From Hellea sp. (lineage in GTDB: Bacteria; Pseudomonadota; Alphaproteobacteria; Caulobacterales; Maricaulaceae): DNA of 64,000 nt. The position numbers and the translations under genes are program-made. The stretch spans positions 1-64,000 of the forward strand of contig JAHDDX010000001.1 in assembly GCA_020629135.1 (NCBI GenBank), in the 5' to 3' direction. The notes beneath the pieces were generated by a model. The model worked only from the letters and a program-made list of their open reading frames with translations. It was not told where the DNA came from and ran no database searches. Every line of letters begins with the position of its first letter. The stretch's first letter is position 1. Below, in pieces: positions 26,858-35,244 of this stretch.

Positions 26858-28813
26858 TTAGAACAGCCGGTTTCCCGTTTCATTATGGATCAGGGCTAGC
26901 TCAGCAGCACCTAATTGAACAGTTTTATTGTTATTTTTAAATTCAATAGGGAAAGCATTGTAATTCATATGCAGGGTGTAATGCCCCCAATTACGGCGTC
27001 GATAACCAGATTGTAACTTGCTGGTTTCGACACCGGATTTGGCGGCCAGATCAGCTAAAATCCTTTCCATGGCCTGTTCATCTGGCCAGGCGGTCAGGTA
27101 ATTTAATCGGTCGTTGCGAATTAGGACCGGGTCGCCTTCGCTTGTTGTCTCGACGACATCTTCCGACGTTTCAACATGTTCCAGCCAGGCTTCAATATGC
27201 CCACTATTTATCAGATCTTTTCGATCCGAACTTCGCAGGGATTCGACGGACGTTACTTTGATATCAAATGCGTCTAGATCAGGCGGAAGTTTGGCGGGAA
27301 TTTGAAAGTTTTCGGTTTTCGACCCGCTTCTCGGGCCTAACAATACTTGCCCCCCGAAGGATTCTAGGGCGCTTAGCAATGTTTGATTCCAAGAAAATAA
27401 TCCGGGAATTATAACAAGCTTTCTATTGCCAAATTCATGAGTATTTGGGGCAATGATATCAACCGAAACCCCCAAGCATCTTAAACCACAATAAAACGCA
27501 TATACTAATCTGAAATAGTCAAAGTTTCGGCCTTGTGGTTGGATGTCCCAAGCCCAGGATGACGCATAGTCAAAAATGATCGCGACTTCCGCGTCCGAGG
27601 TTTGAGGCGTTTCAATCTCAGCAAGTTCTTCTGAAATCTGCCGGATTTCTTTTTGAACATCAGCCCAGTCGCCATTGGGAAGTTGTAACCCTGAATGCAT
27701 TTGTTCTTGCGCAAACGGGGCCTGGCGCCAACGAAAATAGCTGACGACTTCTGCGCCATGCGCCATGGCCTCCCATGTCCACAGGCGTACCATGCCTGGA
27801 AGCGGCTTTGGATTAAAAGGGGCCCAGTTTACGGAACCGGGTTGTTGTTCCATGACCCACCAACGTCCTTTTCCGACGGACCGATAAAGATCATGATGAA
27901 AGGCCTGAAAGTCCGGGTCGCCTTGACGCATAAAACGGGTTTTGAAGGCGTCGTCTCGGTCGGACCTGTCTTCGAGGAAGCCAAGCGGGTAACTATCCCA
28001 ACTCGCAATATCCAAATCCTGACCCACTTCGAAATGATCGAATTCGGTGATCCGCCCCATATAATTATGAATAAGCGGTCGGTCGGTGTATTGACGCAAG
28101 GCATGGGCTTGGGCCTGATTGAACGCCATAACTTCATCTGAGGCAAACCGTCTAAAATCCATTGCATGGGCGGGGTTAGGCTCAGTCACAGTCTGATTGG
28201 GGAGGTCGACTTGATCGAACCTTTGATATTCCATTGACCAAAAAACATTACCCCAGGAGGAATTGAGCACGTCTATGGTTCGGTATTTTGCTTCTAACCA
28301 ATTTTGAAAGGCGGATCGTGCCGATGGGCTAAAGGATATAACCGTGTCGTGGCAGCCATATTCGTTGTCGATTTGCCAAGCCTGAATGTGACGGTTTTGT
28401 CCGAATCGCTTGCCTAATATCTTTGCGATCTGAGCGCTTTGCTCGCGATATCCTAAATGCGAAAAACAATAATGCCGGCGCGAGCCGAATTTTCGCCGTT
28501 GGCCGTCTTCCGTTTGCGCCAACATATCAGGATGTTTATCGATCATCCAGCGCGGGGGCGTGGCCGTGGGCGTGCTCATGATGACGTTTAATCCCGCCTG
28601 TCCAAGCGTTTCTATAGCCCGGTCTAGCCAGTCCCAATCAAATTGATCGGGCTTGGGTTGAATGCGGCTCCAGGCAAATTCCCCAATTCGAACCCAGCTC
28701 AAGCCGAGGTCAGCCATCGCATGTGCATCTTCTGTCCACTGGCTTTCTGGCCAGTGTTCAGGATAATAACATACGCCTAGCGCTGGCTTAGTAAATGGCA
28801 GATCAGCAGACAT
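26858..28813 (-). CDS. Beta-galactosidase, glycoside hydrolase family 42
   Basis: About 651 residues. GH42 signatures are clear: LGVCYYPEHWPESQW at the N-terminus, WVRIGEFAWSRIQP, STPTATPPRWM, the acid/base Glu in WQIDNEYGCHD (about residue 151) and the nucleophile Glu in WVMEQQPGSVNWAP (about residue 322). It removes terminal beta-galactose. No signal peptide is visible, so it acts on imported oligosaccharides in the cytoplasm. The reading start MSADLPF at 28813 overlaps the galK end by 11 bases; an in-frame ATG nine bases upstream is possible. It feeds galactose to GalK and GalT encoded in the same operon. Confidence 0.92.
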   Translation of the reverse strand: MSADLPFTKPALGVCYYPEHWPESQWTEDAHAMADLGLSWVRIGEFAWSRIQPKPDQFDWDWLDRAIETLGQAGLNVIMSTPTATPPRWMIDKHPDMLAQTEDGQRRKFGSRRHYCFSHLGYREQSAQIAKILGKRFGQNRHIQAWQIDNEYGCHDTVISFSPSARSAFQNWLEAKYRTIDVLNSSWGNVFWSMEYQRFDQVDLPNQTVTEPNPAHAMDFRRFASDEVMAFNQAQAHALRQYTDRPLIHNYMGRITEFDHFEVGQDLDIASWDSYPLGFLEDRSDRDDAFKTRFMRQGDPDFQAFHHDLYRSVGKGRWWVMEQQPGSVNWAPFNPKPLPGMVRLWTWEAMAHGAEVVSYFRWRQAPFAQEQMHSGLQLPNGDWADVQKEIRQISEELAEIETPQTSDAEVAIIFDYASSWAWDIQPQGRNFDYFRLVYAFYCGLRCLGVSVDIIAPNTHEFGNRKLVIIPGLFSWNQTLLSALESFGGQVLLGPRSGSKTENFQIPAKLPPDLDAFDIKVTSVESLRSSDRKDLINSGHIEAWLEHVETSEDVVETTSEGDPVLIRNDRLNYLTAWPDEQAMERILADLAAKSGVETSKLQSGYRRRNWGHYTLHMNYNAFPIEFKNNNKTVQLGAAELALIHNETGNRLF

Positions 28814-29867
28814 AAAACGCATTCGGGTGTTGTTTTAACACTCTGGATTTCCATTCATCTAAAATAGTCTCATCAACGCAGGCAACCATACAACCCCCAA
28901 ATCCGCCGCCTGTCATTCGGGCGCCATAGGCGCCAAACTTAACCGCGTCCTCAGTCAGTTTGTCAATCTCGGGAAGCGTGATTTCAAAATCGTCTCGCAT
29001 GGATTGGTGGCTTTCTGTCATCAGGCTCCCAAATAGCTTCATGTCGTTTGATTTAAGCGCCAGGCTCGCAGATTTTGTTCGGCGGTGTTCGGACCAACAA
29101 TGCCGGGCGCGGTTTTGTATGGTCGCTGGTAGATCGCTTAGGTTGGAATATTCTGTATCGGTCATCCGGCAAATATCCTGACGGCCTAATCTCTTTTTTA
29201 TGATATCGCATTCTTCTTTGCGAACCTTATATCGCCCTTCACTCAATTGGCGGTAAATGCCGGAGTGAATAACCGCCATATGCACATTGCCGGGAATTTC
29301 GATCAGCTTAAAATCCAGTGTAAACGTGTCCAGACTCAACGCTTGTCCCGGAGGAGAAAGCGCGACAGCCATTTGGTCCATTATTCCGCAAGGCACGCCA
29401 ATGAATTCATTTTCTATAGTCTGAGCCTGTTTTGCGATTTCTAATTCAGACATGGGGTGAGATCCGAGGTCCCGGCAAAGCTTCAAAAGCCCAACGGTCA
29501 GGGCGGCTGAGGAAGATAGTCCTGCCCCAGAGGGCAGGTCTGACTGAATGGCTATGTCGGCGCCAGTGGATAAAAGCCCTAAATTATTCGCTTTGTGGAT
29601 TGTGCCGATCACATAGTCGGCCCAATGGCTTTGCGCCTTATCGCCTATTCTTCCCACATAGATGTGCTCGTATAATGCCGAGCTTACACGAATTTGATCA
29701 TCCTCTCTGAGGCCGACCGCCAGAGATATTCCCAAAGGAATTGCAGCGGGTAATACCAAACCGCCATTATAATCCGTATGTTCACCGATTAAGTTGACCC
29801 GTCCAGGTGTGAAGCCCGATATATTAGGGGAATATCCGAAACGATCTCCGAAAAACGCCGATATCAT
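28803..29867 (-). CDS. galK: Galactokinase
   Basis: 354 residues. A GHMP-family kinase that phosphorylates galactose at C1 in the Leloir pathway. The galactokinase signature GRVNLIGEHTDYNGGLVLP lies at about residues 22-41, the GHMP ATP-binding loop is LPSGAGLSSSAAL (about 110-122), and the C-terminal motif GARMTGGGFGGCMVAC is complete. Its ATG directly abuts the galT stop (TGA then ATG), and its 3' end overlaps the GH42 start, indicating tight translational coupling. Confidence 0.95.
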   Translation of the reverse strand: MISAFFGDRFGYSPNISGFTPGRVNLIGEHTDYNGGLVLPAAIPLGISLAVGLREDDQIRVSSALYEHIYVGRIGDKAQSHWADYVIGTIHKANNLGLLSTGADIAIQSDLPSGAGLSSSAALTVGLLKLCRDLGSHPMSELEIAKQAQTIENEFIGVPCGIMDQMAVALSPPGQALSLDTFTLDFKLIEIPGNVHMAVIHSGIYRQLSEGRYKVRKEECDIIKKRLGRQDICRMTDTEYSNLSDLPATIQNRARHCWSEHRRTKSASLALKSNDMKLFGSLMTESHQSMRDDFEITLPEIDKLTEDAVKFGAYGARMTGGGFGGCMVACVDETILDEWKSRVLKQHPNAFYVC

Positions 29868-30953
29868 TCAAATCGCCTTTAAAATGTCTGCCGCAGTTTC
29901 TGGCATGACGTCGACTGTAAAAACCCCGGTCGATTGTTCAACTGAAGCCAAAAATTTCGTGCGCTTTGGGGCTCGTAAAAGCGGGTAAAACTTGGCGCTA
30001 AAATGAAAGCTGCTTTCATATCCTGCCGGCGAGGCATGCAGGCTGAGCATATAAGGTGTCTCACGCCCGAAATAAGTGTCATATCGTCGAGTGATGTCGC
30101 CTAAGAGATGGGCGAAGCCGTCGATTTGAGTGTCGTCAAAGGTCCAAGGCCCCGGTGCGTGATTCTCGGGCGCAAACCAAACCTCAAATGGAAAACGGGC
30201 AAATGGCGGGCAAAAGGCCCTGACGCCCCCCGCCGATCCGATTTGGTAATCCCTCTCGATATCTTTGATTAATTCAGTTAGGTCAAAACCGTTTTCAAAT
30301 GCATTTGCGGATTTTTGTTGTACATCTGGAATAAATGGAAAGGCATAAATCTGTCCATGAGGGTGATGCAGAGTCACTCCAACTTCGTCGCCTCGGTTTT
30401 CAAAGGGCAAAACAAATTTATGCCCCTGGGAAAAAAGAGTTTCATATCGATCGTTCCAGGCTGCGATCAGGAGCTTTCGTTTGTCTTGTCCAATTGAGTG
30501 AAGATTGCCCTCGGCTTCCGGTCCGTAGACAATGACATCGCAATGTCCCTTGGCTTGTCGCAATTTGAATAAGGGGGTGTCTTGAGGAACCGGGGCCAGG
30601 GCATGAAGACTTGTGAATTTGTTTTCGAAAACGGCCAGTTCAAAATCCGTAAAAGGTATTTCCGTTTCCGCGCCATTTGGCGTCATTGGAGCAAGCGGAT
30701 CTTTTGCGGAAGAGGGTTTAAAGGTCCGGTTTTGCCGGTGAGGCGCGTATATATTCCATTCCTGACGCAAGGGATGCCACCTAATTTCGCCCCCCTTAGA
30801 CAAAGCGTCGCTTTTAACCGGTAATGGATCCAGCCTATGCTGGGAATAGCCATAAAGATAAAGCTGTCGTCCATCTACTTTGGTGAAATCTCTCCGGTAA
30901 ATAGGGCGCCCATTCAGTTCAGCACAAATTTTTGAGGACGAAGGTGGAATCAC
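29868..30953 (-). CDS. galT: Galactose-1-phosphate uridylyltransferase
   Basis: 361 residues. Exchanges UMP between UDP-glucose and galactose-1-phosphate. The nucleophile motif HPHGQ is at 197-201, with the second His (199) forming the uridylyl intermediate. The N-terminal strand RWHPLRQEWNIYAPHRQNR and the C-terminal LLRAPKRTKFLASVEQSTG are family-typical. It is the first gene of the minus-strand galactoside operon; the 77-base gap to the divergent VOC gene probably holds the promoter. No galE or galM gene is in the window, so the epimerase step must be encoded elsewhere. Confidence 0.94.
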   Translation of the reverse strand: MIPPSSSKICAELNGRPIYRRDFTKVDGRQLYLYGYSQHRLDPLPVKSDALSKGGEIRWHPLRQEWNIYAPHRQNRTFKPSSAKDPLAPMTPNGAETEIPFTDFELAVFENKFTSLHALAPVPQDTPLFKLRQAKGHCDVIVYGPEAEGNLHSIGQDKRKLLIAAWNDRYETLFSQGHKFVLPFENRGDEVGVTLHHPHGQIYAFPFIPDVQQKSANAFENGFDLTELIKDIERDYQIGSAGGVRAFCPPFARFPFEVWFAPENHAPGPWTFDDTQIDGFAHLLGDITRRYDTYFGRETPYMLSLHASPAGYESSFHFSAKFYPLLRAPKRTKFLASVEQSTGVFTVDVMPETAADILKAI

Positions 30954-31030
30954 GTTAGGCAGTCGCGTTATTGAGCTGTATCGGCTCCGTTCGAATACAG
31001 GGCTTTGTCAAAAATCACAAGGAGTCTCAC

Positions 31031-31390
31031 ATGACAAATGTCCATCACCATTTTAACTATATCGAATTACCCGCAACCGATCTCAGCGCGATGAAGGCTT
31101 TTTACGGTGCCGCCTTTGGATGGACCTTTATGGATTGGGGCGACACATATGTGTCAATTCATGGCTCGGGCGTCGAAGGCGGATTTGACCTTTCCAAAGA
31201 ACGTCAGCCTTCCGCAGATGGGGCTCTGGTTATTTTGTATTCTGATAACCTTGAAGACAGTCAGGCCGCGGTAGAGGACGCGGGCGGGCTCATCAGCATA
31301 CCGACTTTCCCGTTTCCAGGAGGTCGTCGTTTCCATTTCCGGGACCCGAGCGGCAATGAGCTTGCGATCTGGACGCCCGGCGAAGGCTAA
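31031..31390 (+). CDS. VOC family (glyoxalase/bleomycin-resistance fold) protein
   Basis: 119 residues from the ATG at 31031, chosen because AAGGAG lies eight bases upstream; an in-frame start at 30971 would add 20 unrelated residues. A single VOC module: NYIELPATDLSAMKAFYGAAFGW at the start and FPFPGGRRFHFRDPSGNELAIW at the end. The FRDPSGNELAIW motif is common in small metal-dependent VOC proteins. No substrate can be assigned. It is divergent from galT. Confidence 0.82.
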   Translation: MTNVHHHFNYIELPATDLSAMKAFYGAAFGWTFMDWGDTYVSIHGSGVEGGFDLSKERQPSADGALVILYSDNLEDSQAAVEDAGGLISIPTFPFPGGRRFHFRDPSGNELAIWTPGEG

Positions 31391-31591
31391 CCGTTATCAA
31401 ATGCATTAACTTCTTCGCCCATCACTTTGTTTACGATTTCTATTGAACTTTATTCGTTTTGTCCGCGTTTCATAGGTCCGGGCTTGGGCCAATTCAAAGC
31501 AGACCTGATCCATCGGTCGGTAATGCAGTTTGTGGGAGAACCTACAGGAAATTAACCAAGCTGAATCAAATCTCAAAAAAAAGTAAACGAA

Positions 31592-31606
31592 TTAACGGTT
31601 TGTTAA
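31592..31606 (+). promoter_or_regulatory. CtrA box, full site
   Basis: TTAA-CGGTTTG-TTAA followed by CC matches the CtrA consensus TTAA-N7-TTAAC exactly. Taking TTAACC (31603-31608) as a -35 element, TATTGT follows after 17 bases as a possible -10 (31626-31631). CckA, the kinase that controls CtrA in relatives, is encoded in the same window. Binding is predicted, not shown. Confidence 0.6.
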
Positions 31607-31622
31607 CCCTGTTCGTCAATAA

Positions 31623-31695
31623 GGGTATTGTCTTCTTTCTGAAGACACCCCACCATTCACCTAAACCTTCGGGAGCTTCGGCTCCCCTTTTTTTT
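31623..31695 (+). ncRNA. Candidate small RNA ending at an intrinsic terminator
   Basis: Downstream of the CtrA box lie two stable hairpins: GTCTTC-tttct-GAAGAC (31630-31646, extendable by GGGT/ACCC) and the terminator GGGAGC-ttcg-GCTCCC plus eight T. Between them is an unpaired C-rich linker (ACCCCACCATTCACC) able to pair with purine-rich ribosome sites. The exact 5' end is unknown; a TATTGT -10 at 31626-31631 would start the transcript near 31638. I do not recognise it as 6S, SRP, tmRNA or RNase P RNA. It might instead be the end of a long VOC 3' UTR. Confidence 0.3.
31671..31695 (+). terminator. Rho-independent terminator before tRNA-Asn
   Basis: Stem GGGAGC/GCTCCC closed by a TTCG tetraloop, one C, then eight T residues. 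It lies 280 bases after the VOC stop and 71 bases before tRNA-Asn, insulating the tRNA gene from upstream transcription. Confidence 0.85.
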
Positions 31696-31766
31696 GAGAA
31701 TTCAGTGATTTTTAGGCTTGTGGAAGGGCAGAGATTTCGCTAACACGCGCGCCTACCAAGTGGTGA

Positions 31767-31842
<76 letters not shown>

Positions 31843-32044
31843 CTGGTTTTCCAATAAAATCAATATTTTAGGGCTTGCTCGCTGCCTAAAAGGGGCGAGG
31901 GACTCTCTGCATTTTCTTTGAATAGGAAATAATAGGTAGAAAAATGGTCGTCCACCTCGTCTTTATTTGCCGATAAATTCGAATCTGGCGGGCAATTTGA
32001 TGCTATAACTAACCTTTCCAACGCATACGCTCAGCTTGAAAATC

Positions 32045-32842
32045 TTATTTTTGCCGTTGGATCCAGGATAGAACACATTCAGCAAACTCAGGGGCAGTTA
32101 CCTCGAGAGCAACGCGCCCCGAGGCAATCGATCTGAGATCTGCATTGGGAAATGCGTGCAATAGGTGTTTTGTGTGTTTTGCTGCGAAGGGATCCATTGC
32201 ATGCTCAACGATCAATATCGGGCAGGTTATGAATTCGACTACTTTTTCCATCGCATAATTTCCGACCGCATAATGTCCATCTGCAGGTTGTTCACAGCAT
32301 AGTGCGCTCGCAATAAATCGATCCATAAAGCCGGGTTGTGCGGGGTAGTATTCGGACCGTTGTTTCCACAGGTCTAAAAGATGCGACCCGTCCCGGTTGG
32401 ATTGGATAAAATCGATTGGGGTTTTTGTTGATCTTCTGTCGCGTTCGGCGGCGTCGATCCAAGGTGTGGATGACAAAATGAGGGATTTAACGAGGTCTGG
32501 GCGTTTGGCTGCAATCTCAATAGCGACCACACCGCCCGTATGGTGTCCGCAGATTGTCAACGGCCCGGAACTTAGTTTTTCAAGAACGAGAATAGCGGCT
32601 TTGGCATAATTTTCTATATTCGGTTTGGATCCGATCGCGGTCGAGCCGCCCATGCCCGGTAGATCCATAGCTATGCATTTTACATCGGTTGCGAGGATTT
32701 GCATGACTTCGCGAAACTCATCCCAACTCCGTGGAGTTTGATGAAGCATAAAAACGCTTTCGGACTTCAACGTCTGCGCTTGTGTTTCTGCCAGATGAAT
32801 CTGTCCGTCGTGAATGCCGTCAATGTAGCGTCGTTTGATCAA
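32045..32842 (-). CDS. Alpha/beta-hydrolase-fold protein with altered catalytic residues
   Basis: About 265 residues with alpha/beta-hydrolase layout: HQTPRSWDEF, the strand-helix MDLPGMGGS near residue 60, a nucleophile elbow, a cap region and a CPILIVEHAMDP strand. The elbow, normally GxSxG, reads GHHTG (99-103), placing His at the nucleophile position. The terminal region SGRVALEVTAPEF has Arg where the catalytic His of related enzymes usually sits. It is therefore unlikely to be a classical serine hydrolase. It overlaps the upstream cupin gene by four bases (ATGA), so the two are translationally coupled. No function assigned. Confidence 0.7.
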   Translation of the reverse strand: MIKRRYIDGIHDGQIHLAETQAQTLKSESVFMLHQTPRSWDEFREVMQILATDVKCIAMDLPGMGGSTAIGSKPNIENYAKAAILVLEKLSSGPLTICGHHTGGVVAIEIAAKRPDLVKSLILSSTPWIDAAERDRRSTKTPIDFIQSNRDGSHLLDLWKQRSEYYPAQPGFMDRFIASALCCEQPADGHYAVGNYAMEKVVEFITCPILIVEHAMDPFAAKHTKHLLHAFPNADLRSIASGRVALEVTAPEFAECVLSWIQRQK

Positions 32843-33243
32843 CGGTTTGTTCTAGTTGCTGCAGCTTCAGCTTCTTCTCGTGTTTCGAGATCTCTGAACC
32901 CGGTGGACTTTGTCAAGATGGGCGGGGTCTGAACTGAGAGAAAGGCACACCCAATATCGGCACCCGTCGATACACTATGAAACTCGGTTTTATGAATGAG
33001 TAGTCTGTCTCCGGCTTTGACGGCGTGAGGTTGATCATTCACAAAAACCGTGGCCTTGCCTTCGGTGAAAAACAAAACGGTTTCAGAAAGATTATGACGA
33101 TGAGTCTGGGAGGCCTGATCCGGTTTCATAGTGACAAGATCCGCCCCGACCGCTTCTTCAATCGGAGTATCGCGTGTGATCTGTTGTACGTAAAATACGT
33201 CATGTAGTTCGATTTCAACATCATTGTCTATTCGGGATTTCAT
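32839..33243 (-). CDS. Cupin-domain protein
   Basis: 134 residues forming one cupin barrel. The region TMKPDQASQTHRHNLSETVLFFTEGKATVFVND supplies the cupin-1 motif (HRH and a downstream Glu), and the second motif includes the His in IHKTEFHSV. Such small cupins bind a metal and act as dioxygenases, isomerases or sensors; nothing here fixes which. It is coupled to the hydrolase-like gene downstream and lies 32 bases from the aminotransferase stop on the same strand, so all three may be transcribed together. Confidence 0.78.
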   Translation of the reverse strand: MKSRIDNDVEIELHDVFYVQQITRDTPIEEAVGADLVTMKPDQASQTHRHNLSETVLFFTEGKATVFVNDQPHAVKAGDRLLIHKTEFHSVSTGADIGCAFLSVQTPPILTKSTGFRDLETREEAEAAATRTNR

Positions 33244-33274
33244 TGCGTTCTCCTAAGGGGGGGCTGTTCTGATT

Positions 33275-34450
33275 CTATGCTAAGACGGCATCCAGAGCCG
33301 AAATAAATTTGTCAAATTTTGATTGAGGTAATCCCGCCAGGTTAATTCGTCCATTCGCCGCCATGTAAATTGCGTGGTCTTTACGGAGGCGAGCAATCTG
33401 TTCAGCTGTTATCGGGAGCATAGTGAACATGCCTTTGCCGTCTTTTATGAATGAGAGATTATGTTTTCCTGTGCCTTGTGCGAGTTGCATTCTTGTTAAT
33501 TGAATTTGATTGCGCATCTCAGCAAGTTCCGCTTCCCAGTCTTGCCTAAGCTCAGCATCGCGCAAAATCAGGCGAACAATAGCAGCGCCGTGATCTGGGG
33601 GCATGGAATAAGAGGTGCGAGCGAGCTCAAATAAGTTAGTCAGACTAACCTCAGCTTTTTTACTTGAAGGCGTCATAACATAAAGGGCGCCGGTCCGTTC
33701 CCGGTATAATCCGAAATTCTTTGAACAAGATACGGCCGCCAAAGCTTCGGGCACGATATCCATTACAATATTTAAACCGGACAGGTCTGTTTCCAGGCCA
33801 TCTGCGAGACCATGATAAGCTAGGTCGAAAAACGGGATAAGGCCGCGCTCAACACATTGCTGTGCTATGCACTTCCATTGTTCCAAGTTTAGATCTACGC
33901 CAGTTGGGTTGTGCCCGCAGGCTTGTAGTAGAATGACATCGCCGGCCTGGGCATTTGTCGTGGCCATCATTACGGATTCAAAATCGACGTGGCCATTTTC
34001 ACGATCATAATAATTAAAGGTTTCAATTTTTAATCCGGCGGCGGAAAAAATTGGGATGTGATTTGTCCAACAAGGTAGCCCCACCCAGACCCGGGTATAA
34101 GGTGTTGAGCGTTTGATGATATCACCGGCTAATCTCAGGGCGGCTGATCCACCGGGTGTTTGTAGATAGGCAAAGCGTGACTTCTTGGGGCGAATGCCCC
34201 CAAAGACCAGGTGTCCCATAAGGTCCAGATATTCCATATCGCCAGCAAGGCCTAGATAGGACTTGCTGTCTTGATTTTTGATCAGCTGGCTTTCAGCTGA
34301 TTTGACGGCATTCATAACCGGCGTAACGCCCTTTTGGTTACGGTATACGCCAACGCCTAAATCAATTTTGTCTGTTCTCTTGTCCGTGTTGAATTCGTTG
34401 ATCAGCTTCAACAGCGGGTCCTGCGGCGTCATGAATAGTTTTTCAAACAT
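33275..34450 (-). CDS. Aromatic/aspartate amino acid aminotransferase, class I
   Basis: 391 residues from the ATG at 34450, picked because GGGA lies six bases upstream; in-frame TTG and ATG codons lie 12 and 6 bases earlier. A PLP-dependent aminotransferase of the AspC/TyrB type: DLGVGVYRNQKGVTPVM at the N-terminus, LLQACGHNPTGVD (PLP-contact Asn), FFDLAYHGLADG and the Schiff-base lysine in SCSKNFGLYRERTGAL (about residue 243). It interconverts aromatic amino acids or aspartate with their oxo acids using 2-oxoglutarate. Divergent from an Lrp/AsnC gene, which probably regulates it. Confidence 0.88.
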   Translation of the reverse strand: MFEKLFMTPQDPLLKLINEFNTDKRTDKIDLGVGVYRNQKGVTPVMNAVKSAESQLIKNQDSKSYLGLAGDMEYLDLMGHLVFGGIRPKKSRFAYLQTPGGSAALRLAGDIIKRSTPYTRVWVGLPCWTNHIPIFSAAGLKIETFNYYDRENGHVDFESVMMATTNAQAGDVILLQACGHNPTGVDLNLEQWKCIAQQCVERGLIPFFDLAYHGLADGLETDLSGLNIVMDIVPEALAAVSCSKNFGLYRERTGALYVMTPSSKKAEVSLTNLFELARTSYSMPPDHGAAIVRLILRDAELRQDWEAELAEMRNQIQLTRMQLAQGTGKHNLSFIKDGKGMFTMLPITAEQIARLRKDHAIYMAANGRINLAGLPQSKFDKFISALDAVLA

Positions 34451-34583
34451 GGTCATTCCCAATTTGCATGTAAATTGACATAAACCAGGCGGTTATAATG
34501 ATTGTTCTTAAGTTAGATTTTGTATTTTATGGTTATTTTGACTATAAATATGTGTTTCTGCAGTTAATTATGGGGCAGTATGT

Positions 34584-35045
34584 ATGTTTGATAAAATTGA
34601 TGTTCAAATCGTCGAAATTCTTCAAGAGCGGGGAAAGTCCACAAACTTAGAAATGTCTGAGCAAGTTGGTCTATCCGTAACCGCCTGTGTCAATAGAATA
34701 AAAAAGCTTGAAGCCGCCGGCGTTATATCAGGATATCACGCGAAACTAGATACAAGTAAAGTGGGGCTGAAGATATGTGCCCTTGTTTTGATAAAAGTTG
34801 CGAGCAATACAACTGAAACAGCTCAAAAGTTTCAAAGCGCGATCAATAAATCTAAATTTATCACTGAGTGTTACATGACGGCGGGTGATATTGATTACGT
34901 CGCTAAAATTTATGCCAGGGATTTTGAGCATTATGAGCAGCTCATCAGGGAAGACCTGGCAAATTTGCCTGGAATAGTGTCCATGCAGTCATTGTTTTTG
35001 TTTAGCAATGTTGTCAGCCGCCACTCGATTCCGCTGATCAATTAG
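34584..35045 (+). CDS. Lrp/AsnC family transcriptional regulator
   Basis: 153 residues. An N-terminal helix-turn-helix (DVQIVEILQERGKSTNLEMSEQVGLS...CVNRIKKLEAAGVISGY) is followed by an AsnC-type ligand-binding/oligomerisation domain (VALVLIKV-like strand, ITECYMTAGDIDYVAKIYARD). Lrp-family regulators sense amino acids. It is transcribed away from the aminotransferase gene across a 130-base AT-rich gap, the usual layout for a regulator and its amino-acid-metabolism target. The ligand is most likely an aromatic or other amino acid handled by that enzyme, which is inference. Confidence 0.9.
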   Translation: MFDKIDVQIVEILQERGKSTNLEMSEQVGLSVTACVNRIKKLEAAGVISGYHAKLDTSKVGLKICALVLIKVASNTTETAQKFQSAINKSKFITECYMTAGDIDYVAKIYARDFEHYEQLIREDLANLPGIVSMQSLFLFSNVVSRHSIPLIN

Positions 35046-35244
35046 GTCTGGGGTTTCTATTCGACGATTTTCTCTTAGGCGCATGTAATTGCGAGAGTGC
35101 CGTGGGGTTTTTCACGACAGCTTGTTGTCATTGTGGATCGAAATTTCCTGGCGGGAATTTGTGTAAGTTCACATCAGTGTCATTTTAGATTTTGCAATTT
35201 CATGTCTATAGATAGCTTGATCTGGGATGATTGAAGGATTTGTT

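Larger units (their letters stand above)
31391..31766. other. Non-coding interval between the VOC gene and tRNA-Asn
   Basis: This 376-base stretch has no convincing protein gene. Seen in it: short hairpins GACC/GGTC near 31510 and TGTGGG-agaa-CCTACA near 31530-31545, an A-rich run near 31576-31583, a CtrA box at 31592-31606, a further hairpin at 31623-31650, and a strong intrinsic terminator at 31671-31695. The arrangement looks like a promoter plus short RNA rather than a plain gene tail. Confidence 0.6.

Noticed and set aside
31459-31743. 94-codon open frame in the VOC-tRNA gap
   Set aside because: It runs through the intrinsic terminator and the CtrA box, has no ribosome site, and its composition is not protein-like.
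31391-31766. 6S RNA, SRP RNA or tmRNA in the tRNA-Asn upstream gap
   Set aside because: No 4.5S apical motif, no tmRNA-like ends, and no convincing 6S central bulge with closing stem could be found.
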